NCBI RefSeq assembly: GCF_033115175.1 | Contig: NC_084827.1 | Span: forward strand, 147,553,701 to 147,617,700 | Length of the DNA: 64,000 nt | Direction: 5' to 3' | Source of the DNA: Lepus europaeus | Lineage: Eukaryota > Chordata > Mammalia > Lagomorpha > Leporidae | Shown here: positions 10,886 through 21,942 of the stretch, piece by piece | Layout: each line of letters opens with the position of its first letter | Position numbering within the stretch: the stretch's first letter is position 1 | Notes under the pieces: generated by a model | The model's database searches: none | What the model was told of the DNA's origin: nothing | The model's input: the letters and a program-made list of their open reading frames with translations, nothing else | Program-made: the position numbers and the translations under genes

Positions 10886-12630
10886 GTAGTAGCTGGCCAA
10901 CTTATTTTGTGAGAGTGTGATAGGATGCTATTGTCGTTAAGTACTGCCACTTTACTAAAAGGAATTAGCTTGTTAGGAGCATTCTGAGAACATGCTGAGT
11001 TTTCAGGATCCAGGTCCAAGACAATGAGTCCCTGCATAGTGGTAGACATTTCCTTTGCCACTCATTCCAAGGCCCAGTTTTCCAGTGCTCTTTTTCCTTC
11101 CCATATTGGACTATTTCTGGGATGTTTACCCCTGTCCAGATCACTGCTTACAGATGACTACAACAAAATGTAATAAAGTCAGTACTGGTATAGACAAGGT
11201 ACATACAGAGGTATTTGTATGTAAATGAGTGCTTGTGGAGTGCATATGTAAGGTCTTACACTTTCCCATTCTAAATTACAAAAGTAAATGTTAGCTTTAT
11301 TTATGTATTAATTCATTTATTTGTACCTTTTCCCAAAGTCTGAGTCACTCAGATTTCAATAGCACTGCAAGCAGGGCGCTAATGGCAGCAACTTGCTCAT
11401 GTGCTCCTAAGCCTAGGTCTGTCCACTATTACATGACACAGAATCAAGTCTGTATATCTTGTAATTTCAAGATCTTAGCAACAGATTTGCTGCAGGCCTC
11501 CCCTCGTACAAAACACTGCTCCATGGGAACCCAAGCAGGTATGCGGGTACAGCACCATCCGAGTTCATTCTTAGAAAAGAAACATTTCTTCAAAGGAAGC
11601 ATGATCTTCCCACCCTACAGAGAGCTTTCTACATTCTCAGAAAAGGAGTTTGCTTTCCTGGAGTGCCACTGTCTCAGATATCTGTATTCATAATTAGGGT
11701 CTCTGCTGTATGAACAAAAGGCCTACTCTAGCGATTTTCCTGGAATGACAGATTGACTGGTACCAAAGATTCATTTGAGGTTCCACCTCACAAGATGGAA
11801 AATGGTTTACAGCCTTGAAGAGATGGTTCCAGTTTTTACCCTTTCCATCCATGCTTCAAAGATATGAAGGATAAGTTACAGTCAGGGCTTATGCTTGACA
11901 TGTCATGAGTAACACATCCCACCAGCAGTGTCATCAAAAAGAAAGGTTCTTACATGTGTGTTTATCTGTGTAGTCACATGCCTATTCAACTCAAATTTAC
12001 TGAGAGTGTATTCTGTGTGAAGCATTGTTTCTGGTACTCGAATTATTGAGTTGATACTGAGAGAGAGGGATCACAAATAAACAAGATAATGTCAGATGAG
12101 AAGCACCATGAGGAAAATAGGGAGTGACCTGTGAGGCTGCTATTGAGATGAGTGGTCAGTGGTGTCTTTGATAGATGATGTTTAAGTGGAATCAGATTAC
12201 CAAGAAGGAACCTGTCTTATGGGCAAAGGACATTGCAGACAGAAGGGACAAGGTATTGCTAAAGCTCATTTGTGGGAATGAATTCAGTCAAGCGTGGCTG
12301 CAGTGTTGGGATGGAGGGCCATGGGAAGAGGAGCCCAGTCCTGAGACGATGGCATGGAAGGCTGGCTTGCCTCTTCCACACTGTGCACCACGTTGTCCCT
12401 TCCCTGTGGAAGGGCTACTAGCATTTTCTCCTCTGTATGTGACTGATGCTTAGGTACAGTTGGAGCACACAGTTGTGCTACTACTATATACCAACAGTGA
12501 AACTTAAATTACAGTTGGGAACGCTCACTCGGACTTACCCCTAATGGTACAGCTAGAAACGTGACGTGGGATTCTAAATCCCATTAAGGTGGCATGTACC
12601 AATGCCATCTTACTAATCAAAGTAATCAAT
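10886..12630. other. intergenic, mostly unique
   Basis: About 11990-12110 has weak MIR/L2-like wording ('tattctgtgtgaagcattgt'). A 103-codon frame at 11382-11693 (+) ends at a stop near 11693 and shows no domain, leader or splice signals. The 11330-11700 block is free of repeats and might be conserved non-coding DNA, but I cannot test that. Confidence 0.45.
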
Positions 12631-12645
12631 TTAAGTTCATAATAG

Positions 12646-12978
12646 TTTTTTTTTTTTTTTGACAGGCAGAGTGGATAGTGAGAGAAAGAGAGACAGAGAG
12701 AAAGGTCTTCCTTTTTGCCGTTGGTTCACCCTCCAATGGCCACTGCAGCCGGCGCATCTCGCTGATCCGAAGCCAGGAGCCAGGTGCTTCTCCTGGTCTC
12801 CCATGCGGGTGCAGGGCCTAAGCACTTGGGCCATCCTCCACTGCACTCCCGGGCCATAGTAGAGAGCTGGCCTGGAAGAGGGGCAACCGGGACAGAATCC
12901 GGCACCCCGACCGGGACTAGAACCTGGTGTGCCGGCGCCACAAGGTGGAGGATTAGCCTGTTAAGCCACGGCGCCAGC
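12646..12978 (-). mobile_element. CSINE, young type, antisense
   Basis: The tail is a plain T run joined to GACAGGCAGAG, without ATTTATTT, which marks a different and apparently younger CSINE subfamily; the body retains several CpGs. Target copies TTAAGTTCATAATAG at 12631-12645 and 12979-12993 match exactly. Confidence 0.96.
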
Positions 12979-13027
12979 TTAAGTTCATAATAGTTTAAGT
13001 TCATAATTCATCATAAAGATAGGATTA

Positions 13028-13817
13028 AGTGTCAAAGGGATCACATAAACAAGACCAGTGTATGCTAATAATGATAAAAATAAAAAGGAGAGAACGATCC
13101 AACATGGGAAGCGGGATACACAGCAGACTCATATAGAATGGCTGATGCCCTAAACAGCACTCCGGCTTCAGAATCAGCCCTTAAAGCATTTGGATCCGGC
13201 TAAAAAGCCCATGAGAGTTTCTCAAGCATGGAAAGCCAAGACACTGTGGCAAAAAAATGATCTAAATGAACGATCTCTGTGAGATCCCAATGGAAAGAAT
13301 GGGCCATCGAAGAAGGAGGTACCTTTCTCTGAAGGGGGGAGAGAAGTTCCACTTTGACTATGACCTTGTCTAAATAAGGTTGGTGTCTGTGAACTCAAGA
13401 GGCTTCCATAGCCTTGGCAACTCATGACAGGAGCCTCAGGTGATTACTGCCGTCATAAATAAGAGTGTCAATTGTTAAATTAACAATGGGAGTCACTGTG
13501 CACTTACTCCCCATGGAGGATCTCTGTACTTAATGTGTTGTACTATGCGAAGTAATGGTAAAACTAGTATTCAAACAGTACTTTATACTTTGTGTGTCTG
13601 TGTGGGTGCAAACTGTTGAAATCTTTACTTAGTATATACTAGGTTGATCTTCTGTATATAAAGATAATTGAAAATGAATCTTGATGATGAATGGGATGGG
13701 AGAGGGAGTGGGAGATGGGATGGTTTGCAGGTGGGAGGGAGGTTATGGGGGGAAAAGCCACTGTAATCCAAAAGTTGTACTTTCAAATATTATATTTATT
13801 AAGTAAAAATTTAAAAA
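13028..13817 (+). mobile_element. rabbit L1 3' UTR, 5'-truncated
   Basis: 'gggatcacataaacaagacc', 'agcagactcatatagaatgg', a G-rich tract at about 13695-13755 and terminal 'ttaagtaaaaatttaaaaaa' correspond to the 3' UTR of rabbit L1. The ORF1 and ORF2 regions are absent. The same 3' UTR occurs antisense at 57361-57670. Confidence 0.85.
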
Positions 13818-14009
13818 AGATTATAGTTGGGAAAATAATGATATGGTCTTAGCTCAACTATGGGTGTTTTATAAAGCAATGACTTCATTACACCTTTGGA
13901 GGTGTTGGAAAAATCATACATGGAATGTGACTATGGGACCATATACTGTGGACAATACTATCCCCAACTTTGATAGAGTTGTCTCATTTATAAATTTCAT
14001 CAAAACCTA
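13818..14009. other. spacer
   Basis: AT-rich sequence between the rabbit L1 and an older L1; nothing else seen. Confidence 0.5.
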
Positions 14010-14311
14010 AACAACAATGTGATATAACTACACATCCTTAGAATGGCTAAAATAGGGGCCAGTGCTGTGGCACAGAGAGTAAAGCCACTACTTGCTAGTG
14101 CTAGCATCCCATGTGAGTGCCAGTTCAAGTCTCGGCTGCTCCACTTCCCATCCAGCTCTCTGTTATGGATTGGGAAAACAGTAGAAAATAGCCCAAGTGC
14201 TTGGCCCCTGCACCTGTGTGGGAGACCTGGAAGAATCTCCTGACTCCTGGCTTTGGATCAGCCCAGCTCTGGCCATTGCAGCCATTTGGGGAGTGAACCG
14301 GTGGATGGAAG

Positions 14312-14350
<39 letters not shown>

Positions 14351-15025
14351 TGCCTCTGCCTCTGCCTCTCTGTAACTCTAGGTTTCAAATAAATAAATTT
14401 TTAAAAAATGTATCTGACTAATGTAAATATTTTAAAAAAAAGAATGGCTAAAATAAAAAATACAATACCAAGTGCTGATGAGGATGAAAAGCAAGGACAA
14501 CTTGCCTGTGTTGATTGTAACAAAGCAAAATGACACAGTTTGACAGTTTCTTTTGAAGTTCAATACAAATGTACCATATGACCTCATAACCTGAATTCTG
14601 TGTATTTACCCTAGGAAAATGAAACTTATTCACACAAAATCTGTACAAAAATTTTCACAGCAGCTCAATTATAACCACCAAAAACTAGAAACAATTTAAA
14701 TGCCCATTAGTAGCTACATGAATACAATGTAAATCCATCCAATGGATTACCATTTAGCAATTGCATATAACAACTTGGATGAATTTCAAAGGCATTATGC
14801 TATTAACAGAAGCCAGTTTTGAAAGGTTAAATATTATATGATGCCACTTAATTGGCATTCTCCAAAAAACAAAACTCTAGTGATAGAGAAAGTGTTGACA
14901 GTGACTAAGTTTAGGGCTCAAGGGTAATTAAAAAAGGATAGTATGGGTGAGTTTGGGGGATGATGGAATTGTTTTGTGTTCTGATAGTGACAGGCATATG
15001 TCTCTACACATGTGTTAAAATTCAC
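14010..15025 (+). mobile_element. old mammalian L1 3' end, split by CSINE
   Basis: 'acatccttagaatggctaaa' followed after the SINE by 'accaagtgctgatgaggatg', then 'acagcagctcaattataacc' and 'tatatgatgccacttaattg', is the familiar end of the L1 ORF2/3' UTR of older mammalian L1s. Frame destroyed by stops. Confidence 0.75.
14055..14440 (+). mobile_element. CSINE with an extra 3' segment
   Basis: Head 'ggggccagtgctgtggcaca', body, CT then CTGCCT tract, tail AAATAAATTTTTAAAAAA. A further 24-base unique segment (about 14409-14432) and a second A run then follow before the target copy. Target duplication AGAATGGCTAAAATA at 14040-14054 and 14441-14455 is exact, so the extra segment came in with the insertion. 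Confidence 0.93.
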
Positions 15026-15030
15026 AGAAC

Positions 15031-15345
15031 TGGGGGCCAGCATTGTGGCCCAGTGGGTTAAGCCACCACTTACAACACCATCATCTCATATCAGAGTGTC
15101 TGCTTCCAATCCAGCTCCCTGCTCATGTGCCTGGGAAATCAGGGGAAGATGACCCAAATCCTTGGGCTCCCAGACACCCACGTTGGAAACCAAGATGGAA
15201 TTCCTGGCTCTATGCCATGAATGGTTGTTGCAGCCATTTGGGGGGTAAAAGGCAGATGGAGGATCTCTCTCTCTGTCTCTCTCTCTCTTTCTCTTGCTGT
15301 GCCTTATCTCTCTGTCATGTCTTTCAAATAATGTCTTAAAATATA
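15031..15345 (+). mobile_element. CSINE, sense
   Basis: Head 'gggccagcattgtggcccag', body with a small variant ('ccaagatggaattcctggct'), CT tract and tail 'ctttcaaataatgtc'. No clear target duplication. Confidence 0.9.
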
Positions 15346-16704
15346 TAATCATGTTTAAAAGATTTTTCTGTGCATTTATTTAAAAATAAAATTAAAAACC
15401 TAGTAACAGTCAAACATGCTGGTGTGTCTCTGGGAAAAAAAGCAAATATTTACATTGATAAACAGTAAAAAAAAAAAAAAAACTTGAAATCTTGGTTCTG
15501 ATGATTTTTGCATGTGGTAAGTTTTTAATCTTTCCATACTGGGAGTTCATCATATTGAATATGAATTCACAAAATACTAATTATCATCAAGAAATTCTAA
15601 TCTATTCATGAAATATAATCAGATTTACATAAATTAAACAATATAATATAGCAAAGCTTTGAGTTGTTCAGTTGAGTCTCACTTACTTTGCAGATGATGC
15701 TGCAAGGAATTAGGGACAAGCTATCACTTCAGTTCCCAAGGAGCTTACCTTACCATCTCATAGGGATACTAACAGCATGAAAGGAAGACAAATAACAATA
15801 ATACATCATAGTGGAGGAATTTAATTCAACAAGAATGCTAAAAAAAGCACAAAATATCCCTGGGTGTTGAACAGAAGGAGAGTTTAATATCAGACTGGGA
15901 ATTTGAAGTGCAATTGAACTCTTGATTTACTGATCTTATTTTTTGTAGTCTGCCTCTGGGAAGAAGAGATAAAATTGAGAGAACAAGTTAATTTTAGACA
16001 TTTTATTAAAAATAAAAAAAGAATTATTCATAGGCTGTCTTATAGTCCTCATAGAGTAAACAGCATCTCCAGGGAAGAATGCTTTCATGGAATGTCTAGT
16101 GGGCCTACAACCACTCTGGGAAATGTTGCACAGGGCTCAAAGAGTTCTCAAAAGTGGTTTTCTGAACCAATCTTGGTCTAGCATCAGAAGAGAGAGAGGG
16201 GTTTGGGCTGAGGACTGGTCCTTGAAAGAGTGAGGTTTCAGAAAGGGAGGAAATGGAAAGTGAGTCACGGGCTCCTATCCAGGAGAGGCGACCCAACAGG
16301 GCCTGTGCTCTTTTGTTTACTCCCTCCTCTGGTTTGGTACATGGACTGTAGGCTGCTAATCCTCCCTAGATTTTACATCACATAAGGAAAATCTCTGTGA
16401 TTATGAAGCTGCTCATTCACTGAATTCACTGCACACAATCAAATCACTCTGAATTGCAACAAGTTTTAGAGGTCATCTCATGATTTACAACAAACTCCCT
16501 CTAATTCAGGTATTTTTTTGGGTGATAAACAATATTCCTGCCTTTGCTTGAACTTATCTGTTGATGCTTTCCAAGTTTTGAGGCAACTTATTTCACTGTT
16601 GGATACCTCTCATTATTGATGCGACATGCCATGTTCCAAATTGAGCTCTGCTTTCCCTGCGACTTCTACCCCTGGGGACTCTTAACATCTCCACGGTCCT
16701 CACA
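15346..16704. other. intergenic, nothing firmly recognised
   Basis: A 17-base A run lies at about 15466-15482. 16440-16640 may be an old repeat but the family was not identified. No exon-like segment found. Confidence 0.45.
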
Positions 16705-16885
16705 GATGTCTGTTCCATTTTATGTGACCATAGTTGAATTACTTCATTTCTTGAGCCTACTTATTTTGTAAAACCAGAGCAATAATAACTGCTTTTCAGG
16801 GGTGTTCCAAGTATTAATGAGATAAAATACATTAACCATCTGGTATAGTGGCTCAACATTAGGCATTCAATGTGTTTTCATTTCC
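16705..16885 (+). repeat. MIR, sense
   Basis: 'ttgaattacttcatttcttg', 'ttgtaaaaccagagcaataa' and 'gttccaagtattaatgagat' follow the MIR 3' core in order. Old and diverged. Confidence 0.65.
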
Positions 16886-16994
16886 TCTCCCTTTCTTTAA
16901 ATAACAGCCTTTCTAATAGTGATTAGAAACAGGTATTCCTGTTTTCTCTAACAAAGCTTTCCTTGTACATTCATTCATTAATCTATTTTTAATT

Positions 16995-17292
16995 TTTTAA
17001 AAAATTATTTTTACTTTACTTGAAATGGAGAGAGAGATCAATCTTCTATCCACTGGTTCACTCCCCAGATACCTGCAACAGCTAGGGCTGGACCAGCTTG
17101 AAGCTAGCAGCTGGAACTCAATCTCCCACATGGGTGGCAGGGACCCAAGTACTTGAGTCATTGTCTGGTGCTTCCTAGGGTTTGTGTTAACAAGACTGGA
17201 TCAGAAGCAGAGAAGACAGGACTTGAGCCAGCAGCTCCAATATGGGATGTGGGTGTCCTAAGTGGCGACTTGTTGTGCCAAATGCCTGCTCC
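16995..17292 (-). mobile_element. CSINE, older type, antisense
   Basis: Left edge 'attatttttactttacttga', short GA tract, body 'ctgcaacagctagggctgg', right edge 'tgttgtgccaaatgcctgc'. Confidence 0.88.
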
Positions 17293-17309
17293 TCATTCTT
17301 CCTATAGAT

Positions 17310-17475
17310 GGTCATTCATTGATTGATTGTCCCAGTATTTGTTGAGCATTGTGTGAAAAGCCCTGTGCTAGGCACTGAGACTGCTGTACTATTATGGGTA
17401 ACAGAACAGGCAGTCCTTCAATCCCCACCTCATGGAGTCTACAGTGAAATAAGCAGAGGATCATAGTCCAGCTGT
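17310..17475. repeat. ancient MIR/L2-like fragment
   Basis: 'agtatttgttgagcattgtg', 'aaagccctgtgctaggcact' and 'caccctcatggag'-like wording are of the type found in old MIR/L2 repeats. Exact family uncertain. Confidence 0.5.
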
Positions 17476-17519
17476 ATAAAAGCCCTGGGTGAAGGGGAAA
17501 AGGAGGCATTCCTCCAGGT

Positions 17520-17985
17520 TGAAGCTGTGTTCCTTTCCTGAGGCTGTGAACTCATTACTACAAGCATGGTGCCTTAAAACAACAAAATGTGTTCTCTTAC
17601 AGTGCCAGATGCTGGAAATCTGGAAGAACCACCCCCCCCCCCCCCCCGCCGGGGGCTGTGAGGAGAATCAGTACCTTCCTCTCTGGCTTCAGGCGGCTGC
17701 CCCAGCAGTCCTGGGTTTATGGCCACATTACTCCAATCTCTGCCTCTAGCTTCCCATCACCTTCTCCTCTGTGTGCCCTTCTGTTATCTCGCTTCGCCTC
17801 CTCTCACGAGAACACTTCTGATGGCATTCAGGGTCCCCAGCTAGATAACCCAGGGTGAGCTTCTCGTTTCAAGATCCTTAATTATATTTGCAAAGTCCCT
17901 TTTTCCATGTAAGGTAACCTTTACAAGTTCCAGGGATTAAGATGTAATATTTATTGGGTGGCCATTTTTCAACCTATGTAAGGAT
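17520..17985 (-). mobile_element. MaLR/MLT-like LTR, antisense
   Basis: 'ggtgccttaaaacaacaaaa', 'cattactccaatctctgcct' and 'aaagtccctttttccatgta' are, in this order, the minus strand of an old MaLR-type LTR. A run of 16 C lies at 17632-17647 within it. Confidence 0.55.
17632..17647. repeat. poly(C) run
   Basis: Sixteen C followed by GCCGGGGG. The sequence between GC-rich arms could fold. Run length in the assembly may be unreliable. Confidence 0.9.
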
Positions 17986-18105
17986 GAAGGAAGTAGTCCA
18001 GAATGTTCTATACTGAGGAATCAATGTGTGGCCAAGCCCTGGGTTGGAAAGGCTGTGGTAAATTTGAGAATCTGAATGGAGTGTGGCCAAGACTGGAGCA
18101 CCTAA

Positions 18106-18149
18106 GTGTGTGTGTGTGTGTGTGTGTGAGTGTGTGTGTGTATGTGTGC
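18106..18149. repeat. (GT)n microsatellite
   Basis: GT dinucleotides with single interruptions (GA near 18129 and TA near 18141). Alternating purine-pyrimidine, likely polymorphic. Confidence 0.93.
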
Positions 18150-19020
18150 GCAAACACGTGCTGTGCAGGAGGTCTGTCAGGAAGAGAGGGAGAGGTCAAG
18201 ACACTGGCTAGAGGATGAGGGACCATGACAGGCAGTCTCATTTGGATCTCATTCAGCGAGTCATGAAAGGGTTTTAAGAAGCATCTCAGGTGATCAGATC
18301 TGCACCAGCCTCTGAAACAGAGGTGGAGGGCTCATGGAAGGCAGCCGTCCATTGAAGGGTTACTGGGCTGTGCCAGGGGAGGTGGTGGCAGCTAGAGCTA
18401 GCTGGTTGCTACTCTTCCTGTCCCAGGATTCCAGCTCCATCACTATTCTTGTTACAGGGATCAGATTTCTCTTCTTCCATCCTATTTCCTGCCAACTTCC
18501 ATAAGGTGTGAATTAACACAGGGATTTTTTTGTTCACAAAATGCTGGGAGAATTAGTTGTTATTTGACTTCCACTAAGCCCTGGGATTCCAAGCCTAACT
18601 GTGAAAGAGGAACCGACTTAAAGACTTTATTGTAAGTGACATGGCAGCCCCTTGCCATCCAATACTGAGACAACAGTGATAGGCAGTGATGGAGGGTCAG
18701 GTAAGATATGAGAGGATATGTTAGTGAAACAAGTGACAGAGGATGCTTTATGGTCTTTCTGGATGCTTTATGGTCTTTCTGGATTTTTCTGTGGACCAAT
18801 CAAGGATAAAGTATAATTGAACAAACACACTTCCAAAAGCTTCTTATTTTATCAGGATCCTGGGAAGGGTCCCTCTCTCACTGGTTTGTCTCAAATGCTT
18901 GCTGCTTTCAGAAGCAGCAGGGGTGGTAAGACTGTGTGTTTCTGACTGACTATATATGTGGCTTATCCTGTGGCTAAGACTATGTAAGTCTTTCATTTTG
19001 GATCTGTGGGATCTGGGATC
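18150..19020. other. intergenic with a 20-bp tandem duplication
   Basis: Nothing gene-like. At 18741-18780 a 20-base unit (GGATGCTTTATGGTCTTTCT) occurs twice head to tail without a mismatch. Confidence 0.6.
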
Positions 19021-19430
19021 TTCACATTATACATGAAGGCTTAAAAAATTCATGGAAGAAAGTGAAATAAAGAAATAATGCACATTTTCCATGAACTTTA
19101 AAATTTTTGTATTTTAAAATAATTACTTGAGAGACAAGAGAGAGGAATACAGAACTCCCACTTTCTGGCACACTCTCCAAATGCCCAAGACAGCTGAGAC
19201 AGGGTCAAGGCTAACGCAGGAGCTGGGACTCCACTCGGATCTCCCACATGGTGGCAGGACCACAACCAGTTGAGGCATCATTGCTGCATTAGCAGGGAGT
19301 GGAAGTCAGGAGTGGAGCTGGCCACTGAGTCCAGGTACCCTGATGCCCTCTGATATGAGATGCAGCATCCTAAGTGACAGTGTAATTGCCAGGCCACCTG
19401 TCCTCCATGAGCTTTTTGAAGCTCTTTTGT
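19021..19430. repeat. short inverted-repeat element, SINE-interrupted
   Basis: 'aaaaaattcatggaag' at 19043 and 'ttttccatgaactttaaaat' at 19085 are near-complementary, and 'tccatgagctttttgaagct' recurs after the SINE. A related sense word 'ggtgcttcaaaaagttcatg' is at 43108. This suggests a small palindromic DNA element of mariner type, but the family is not assigned. Confidence 0.4.
19104..19403 (-). mobile_element. CSINE, older type, antisense
   Basis: Left edge 'taattacttgagagacaaga', body 'tgcccaagacagctgagac', right edge 'attgccaggcc'. Flanks CCATGAACTTT and CCATGAGCTTT look like a target duplication. Confidence 0.82.
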
Positions 19431-20351
19431 AATTCCTCTTAGAACTGGGTCAAGACTTCTTGAGGATGGAGGGCTGCAAATAGTGAGAAGGAGGGAAAAT
19501 ATGTCCACAGTCTTTTGAAGTTCAAGAAAATAGTGATTCACACAGCGGTCTCCCCACACCCTGTGCAGGTCCTTTTAAAGTTTTTAAATCATTTGGGATA
19601 CTTTTTAAGAAATACAGTTTCCCATGACCTATTTCAAGCAAATGAACTCAGTTTTGGGGTGGGGATCAGAAATCTGACTCTTTAACAAGTTCTTCAGGAA
19701 ACTGATACTCATGACAGTTAAGAGAATGCTTCTGAGAGCTTGAATAAAAAGGAGGGACAGAGGAGAGAGCGGTAATCCTGATAGTGAATGAGGACAGGAG
19801 AAAGGCCTCCAACCAGTGGGCCCAGACACAGGAGGAATCAGTCAGGTAAATTATGGAATGTTCATGCCCTAAGACAACAATCAAATCCTGTAGATGGATA
19901 ATATTGAGATAGAAATACATGTAGATATATGATGCTCTCAAATGCAAAATAATGTATGTGGAATAATATGCACCATTTTGGATGTGTAAATGCATAGAAA
20001 AATTGATAGGATCCTTTGCTCAAGATCTAGTACACATACATATATCTTTGTGATAGCACATTATTTATGGATATAGACATTCTATAGCTTATATGAGTTT
20101 TCCCATTCTGTAGTTAACATACGAAGATTTTCACAATTAAAATAATAAAAAATGAATATACACCCTTCCCTACATTTTTGATTGTGTGAATCATATTCCT
20201 TGCAGGTACTTTAAAAAAAAAAAAACAGCAGTTTTCTGTCCCCATTTTCTTTTACATTGTTTTCTTTTGGTAATGGTCTGCCCTTTCTTTTCTATATCCA
20301 TCAGTCTTATCCCGCTATCTTTGTATGAAGAAGAATCAAGTTCACTTAATT
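19431..20351. other. AT-rich intergenic, nothing recognised
   Basis: Frames here are short. A 13-base A run lies near 20213. No repeat family assigned with confidence. Confidence 0.5.
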
Positions 20352-20357
20352 CATTTC

Positions 20358-20779
20358 TATTGGGCATTGCCTAAAATAGTCCCTAACAACATGGCGCCTG
20401 GCAGATGATTGGGGGGCGTGTCTGCGGCCACTGTGGTTAAACCACGTGAGATCCGACCACCTGCAGGGATAGGTCTGATTTAGTTCCGGACACGTGGACC
20501 GTGCATGATCCCTATACCTCGCTTAAGATGCCCCTGTGTGTGGCCACCCATGCCTGCATGACCTTTTCACTGATTGGCTCCCCTACTGTGCATGTCTTTC
20601 TTAAGATTTATAAACCTGTACACTTCCACAATAAAGTATTTCCTGCTTCGACAGAACTCATGGGTGCTTGCTGCAGTGTGCTTGACCCGTCGACCTTACC
20701 TCTCCTGTTCACCTTGTCGGGGAGTGCTTGTACTGTCTCCTGCTGGTCAGGGGCCAGTCTCAGGCTTAAGACCCCAACA
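20358..20779 (+). mobile_element. solo LTR, endogenous retrovirus
   Basis: A 422-bp unit bounded by imperfect inverted ends (TATTGGGC on the left against CCCCAACA on the right) and by an exact 6-bp target duplication, CATTTC at 20352-20357 and 20780-20785. Inside are a TATA-like TTTATAAA (20607-20614) and AATAAA (20630-20635), placed like a U3/R border, which sets the orientation as +. The base composition is GC- and CpG-richer than the flanks. A 6-bp duplication is usual for class II (beta-like) retroviruses. No internal retroviral genes lie next to it, so it is a recombination remnant. The left TG is mutated to TA. Confidence 0.85.
20607..20635 (+). promoter_or_regulatory. LTR TATA-like box and poly(A) signal
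   Basis: TTTATAAA at 20607-20614 and AATAAA at 20630-20635 lie 15 bases apart inside the solo LTR. They are the expected core promoter and cleavage signals of a retroviral LTR. Activity is not shown by sequence. Confidence 0.6.
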
Positions 20780-20785
20780 CATTTC

Positions 20786-21529
20786 TCATTTATTAGGCAT
20801 GAGTGTAGAAATTCTTGTTTTCATACATGTTGTTCACGACCATCTGTCTCCTCTCCTAAACATTTTGGGTAATGTCTTCCACTCCAATGCTGCTTTCTAG
20901 TTCGCACTTACTGGTACACAAGTGAGTAATAATTCCTGGTAAAGAAAGCAGGAGTCAGTGACAATACTTCCAAGTGTATTTCAGGCATTACTGTAGTGTG
21001 TGAGTGTGCCCTGCAATTTTAGGTCATTTTGACTGGTTCCTCTTCTAGCACTAAACAAAGCCGGATAGGAATTACAGTCAGTCAAGTGACTTTCACAGCG
21101 ACACGTTGTGAACTCAGCTGTATTTTCTGAGGGAGGAGCTGTTGGGCAAGAGGGGAGCAGCAGGAATTTCATTCAGCAGTTTTCCTGCCTTCCTCTTCTC
21201 CATTGACTGGACTTGGCTTCCAGACTCTCTTCTGCCTTATAGGTGTATAACTTCATAAATGGTGAGAAGAATGAGCAGGTACAACTTCTTTTAAATTCAA
21301 CTTTATTAGGTGGAACCTGAGACCTAAGGAGGTCAGCTGGGAAATATTCAGTTACTCCAGGTGATGCAAATCTAGAAATGAGAAACGTATTTTCTTTTTT
21401 TCCTTCTTTATGGCTTAGCAAAGCCACAGAAACTCTAGGTAATTATGTTTTCAATGTATTTGTAGCTCACAGACATTTTTGCTTCATTTCTTCCCGGGAG
21501 ATCTAATGCCCCATGTATTTCTAGTGTTT
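20786..21529. other. intergenic, nothing recognised
   Basis: No frame, repeat or RNA gene that I can support. Confidence 0.5.
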
Positions 21530-21547
21530 AGGAAGGTCCACATTGAG

Positions 21548-21806
21548 GGGCCGGTGCTGTGGCGCAATGGGTTAATGCACTGGTCTGAAGCGCCGGCATC
21601 CCATATGGGTGCCGGTTCGAGACTTGGCTGCTCCACTTCCGATCCAGCTCTGTGCTATGGCCTGGGAAAGCAGTGGAAGATGGCCCAAGTCCTTGGGTCC
21701 CTGCACCCTCGTGAGAGACCTGGAAGAGGCTGCTGGCTCTTGGCTTTGGATCATAGCAGCTCCGGCTGTTGAAGCCAATTAGGGAGTGAACCATCAGATG
21801 GAGGAC

Positions 21807-21872
<66 letters not shown>

Positions 21873-21924
21873 CTCTCTCTGTGTAACTCTGACTTTCAAA
21901 TAAATAAATAAATCTTAAAAAAAA
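21548..21924 (+). mobile_element. CSINE, young, sense, 18-bp target duplication
   Basis: Head 'gggccggtgctgtggcgcaa' keeps CpGs; long CT tract of about 65 bases; triple AAAT tail. AGGAAGGTCCACATTGAG is repeated exactly at 21530-21547 and 21925-21942. Probably among the most recent insertions here. Confidence 0.97.
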
Positions 21925-21942
21925 AGGAAGGTCCACATTGAG

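Noticed and set aside
11382-11693. 103-codon + frame
   Set aside because: No recognisable domain, and composition like the flanking non-coding DNA; kept only as a note under the intergenic entry.
18106-18149. CRISPR-like or other regular array
   Set aside because: It is a plain GT microsatellite; no direct repeats with unique spacers occur anywhere in the window.
21548-21640. tRNA gene from the SINE head
   Set aside because: The head is only tRNA-derived: the full SINE body, CT tract and A-rich tail follow, and no proper acceptor-stem closure was seen.
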